DNA of 64,000 nucleotides, taken from Akkermansiaceae bacterium UBA5688 (GTDB lineage: Bacteria > Verrucomicrobiota > Verrucomicrobiia > Verrucomicrobiales > Akkermansiaceae). The DNA is taken from NCBI GenBank assembly GCA_002420315.1, contig DIHU01000219.1:31890-95889 (forward strand), written 5' to 3'. Shown here piece by piece: positions 63,863 to 64,000 of the stretch. A program made the position numbers and the translations under genes. The stretch's first letter is position 1; each line of letters starts with the position of its first letter. The notes under the pieces are model-generated. The model was given only the letters and a program-made list of their open reading frames with translations. It did no database searches and had not been told where the DNA came from.

Positions 63863-64000
63863 ATGGCAAAAAAGAAGACAATCGCTAAGAAGGCATCCAA
63901 AAAGGCTCCTGCTAAGAAATCTCCAGCTAAAAAGGTCGCTAAAAAAGCTCCGGCCAAAAAGGCTGCTAAGAAAGCCCCGGCCAAAAAGGTTGCTAAGAAA
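63863..64000 (+). CDS. histone H1-like lysine/alanine-rich DNA-binding protein, 3' truncated
   Basis: The frame starts at the ATG at 63863 and is open to the window end, 46 codons. It is almost entirely Lys, Ala and Pro in a short repeat (KKAPAKK, KKVAKKA, PAKKAAK), like the C-terminal tails of eukaryotic H1 and the chlamydial and other bacterial histone H1-like proteins, which bind and compact DNA. It has no folded domain in the visible part. It could also be the beginning of a longer protein with an Ala/Lys-rich N-terminus. A TATAAT lies 44 bases upstream. The opposite strand carries an open frame that is only its mirror image. Confidence 0.75.
   Translation, partial: MAKKKTIAKKASKKAPAKKSPAKKVAKKAPAKKAAKKAPAKKVAKK

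Noticed and set aside
63685..63984. An open frame on the minus strand with an Ala/Phe/Leu-rich repetitive protein.
   Set aside because: It is the mirror of the Lys/Ala codon repeats of the plus-strand histone-like gene, which has a proper start and upstream promoter box.
1..64000. Search by eye for tRNA, rRNA, CRISPR repeats, insertion sequences or phage genes.
   Set aside because: None seen. No TpsiC-like arm with acceptor pairing, no repeat-spacer array and no transposase or integrase.

Overview
The window reads as chromosomal DNA of a free-living, probably marine Gram-negative bacterium of the phylum Verrucomicrobiota. The evidence is inference from gene content. There is a complete outer-membrane apparatus (Kdo transferase, lipid A acyltransferase, MsbA, KdsD, TamA/TamB, TolC-type channels). 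There is the long IspG form seen in the PVC group. There are also several families typical of Planctomycetes and Verrucomicrobia: the DUF1549/DUF1553 cytochrome plus DUF1501 pair, a sulfatase, a ThuA protein, a DUF6807/PmoA protein and a PQQ-type propeller. Most genes lack an obvious Shine-Dalgarno sequence, and GTG/TTG starts are common. I found no rRNA, tRNA, CRISPR array, prophage or insertion sequence.

Layout. 1-9.6 kb: a 5'-truncated esterase, glycogen synthase, then a minus-strand run (unknown secreted protein, AsmA-like protein, rsmD, waaA), an unknown membrane protein, and a diacylglycerol-glucosyl/galactosyltransferase-like enzyme overlapping a HAD phosphatase. 9.7-20.6 kb: ThuA and sulfatase, then an envelope block with an LpxL-like acyltransferase, a WaaP-like kinase fused to a glycosidase-like domain, a YrbL-like kinase, msbA and kdsD, followed by a PQQ propeller. 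20.8-33 kb: housekeeping (aminotransferase, rhomboid protease, secG, panD, rnc, birA, nadC) interrupted by the DUF1501 and DUF1549/1553 pair. 33-41 kb: a TolC-like lipoprotein, a His-rich outer-membrane protein whose start codon lies in a palindrome, pheT, a DUF1287 protein, a CBM9-like protein and a GT9 glycosyltransferase. 41-51 kb: ispG-clpS-DUF2017, a DUF6807 protein, tamB-tamA, and a decayed nuoF/fdsB-like pseudogene. 51.5-62 kb: threonine aldolase, a four-domain FKBP protein, and a TetR-controlled operon (TetR, TolC, HlyD, RND pump, type III polyketide synthase). 62-64 kb: an orphan DNA methyltransferase, an Hsp33-type chaperone and the start of a histone H1-like protein that runs off the window.

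Themes. Many genes build or service the outer membrane. Lipid A/Kdo synthesis and export (kdsD, waaA, lpxL-like, msbA), core modification (WaaP-like and YrbL-like kinases, GT9) and outer-membrane assembly (tamA/tamB) are all present but scattered over several transcription units. A second theme is use of sulfated or complex polysaccharides.

The best candidates for something new are these. (1) The TetR-RND-type III PKS operon with paired operators. (2) The kinase-glycosidase fusion, in which the glycosidase acid/base residue seems to be lost. (3) The four-FKBP beads-on-a-string protein. (4) The actinobacterial-like ClpS-DUF2017 pair with an Asn-to-Asp change in the N-degron pocket. (5) The palindrome covering the start of the His-rich outer-membrane protein.
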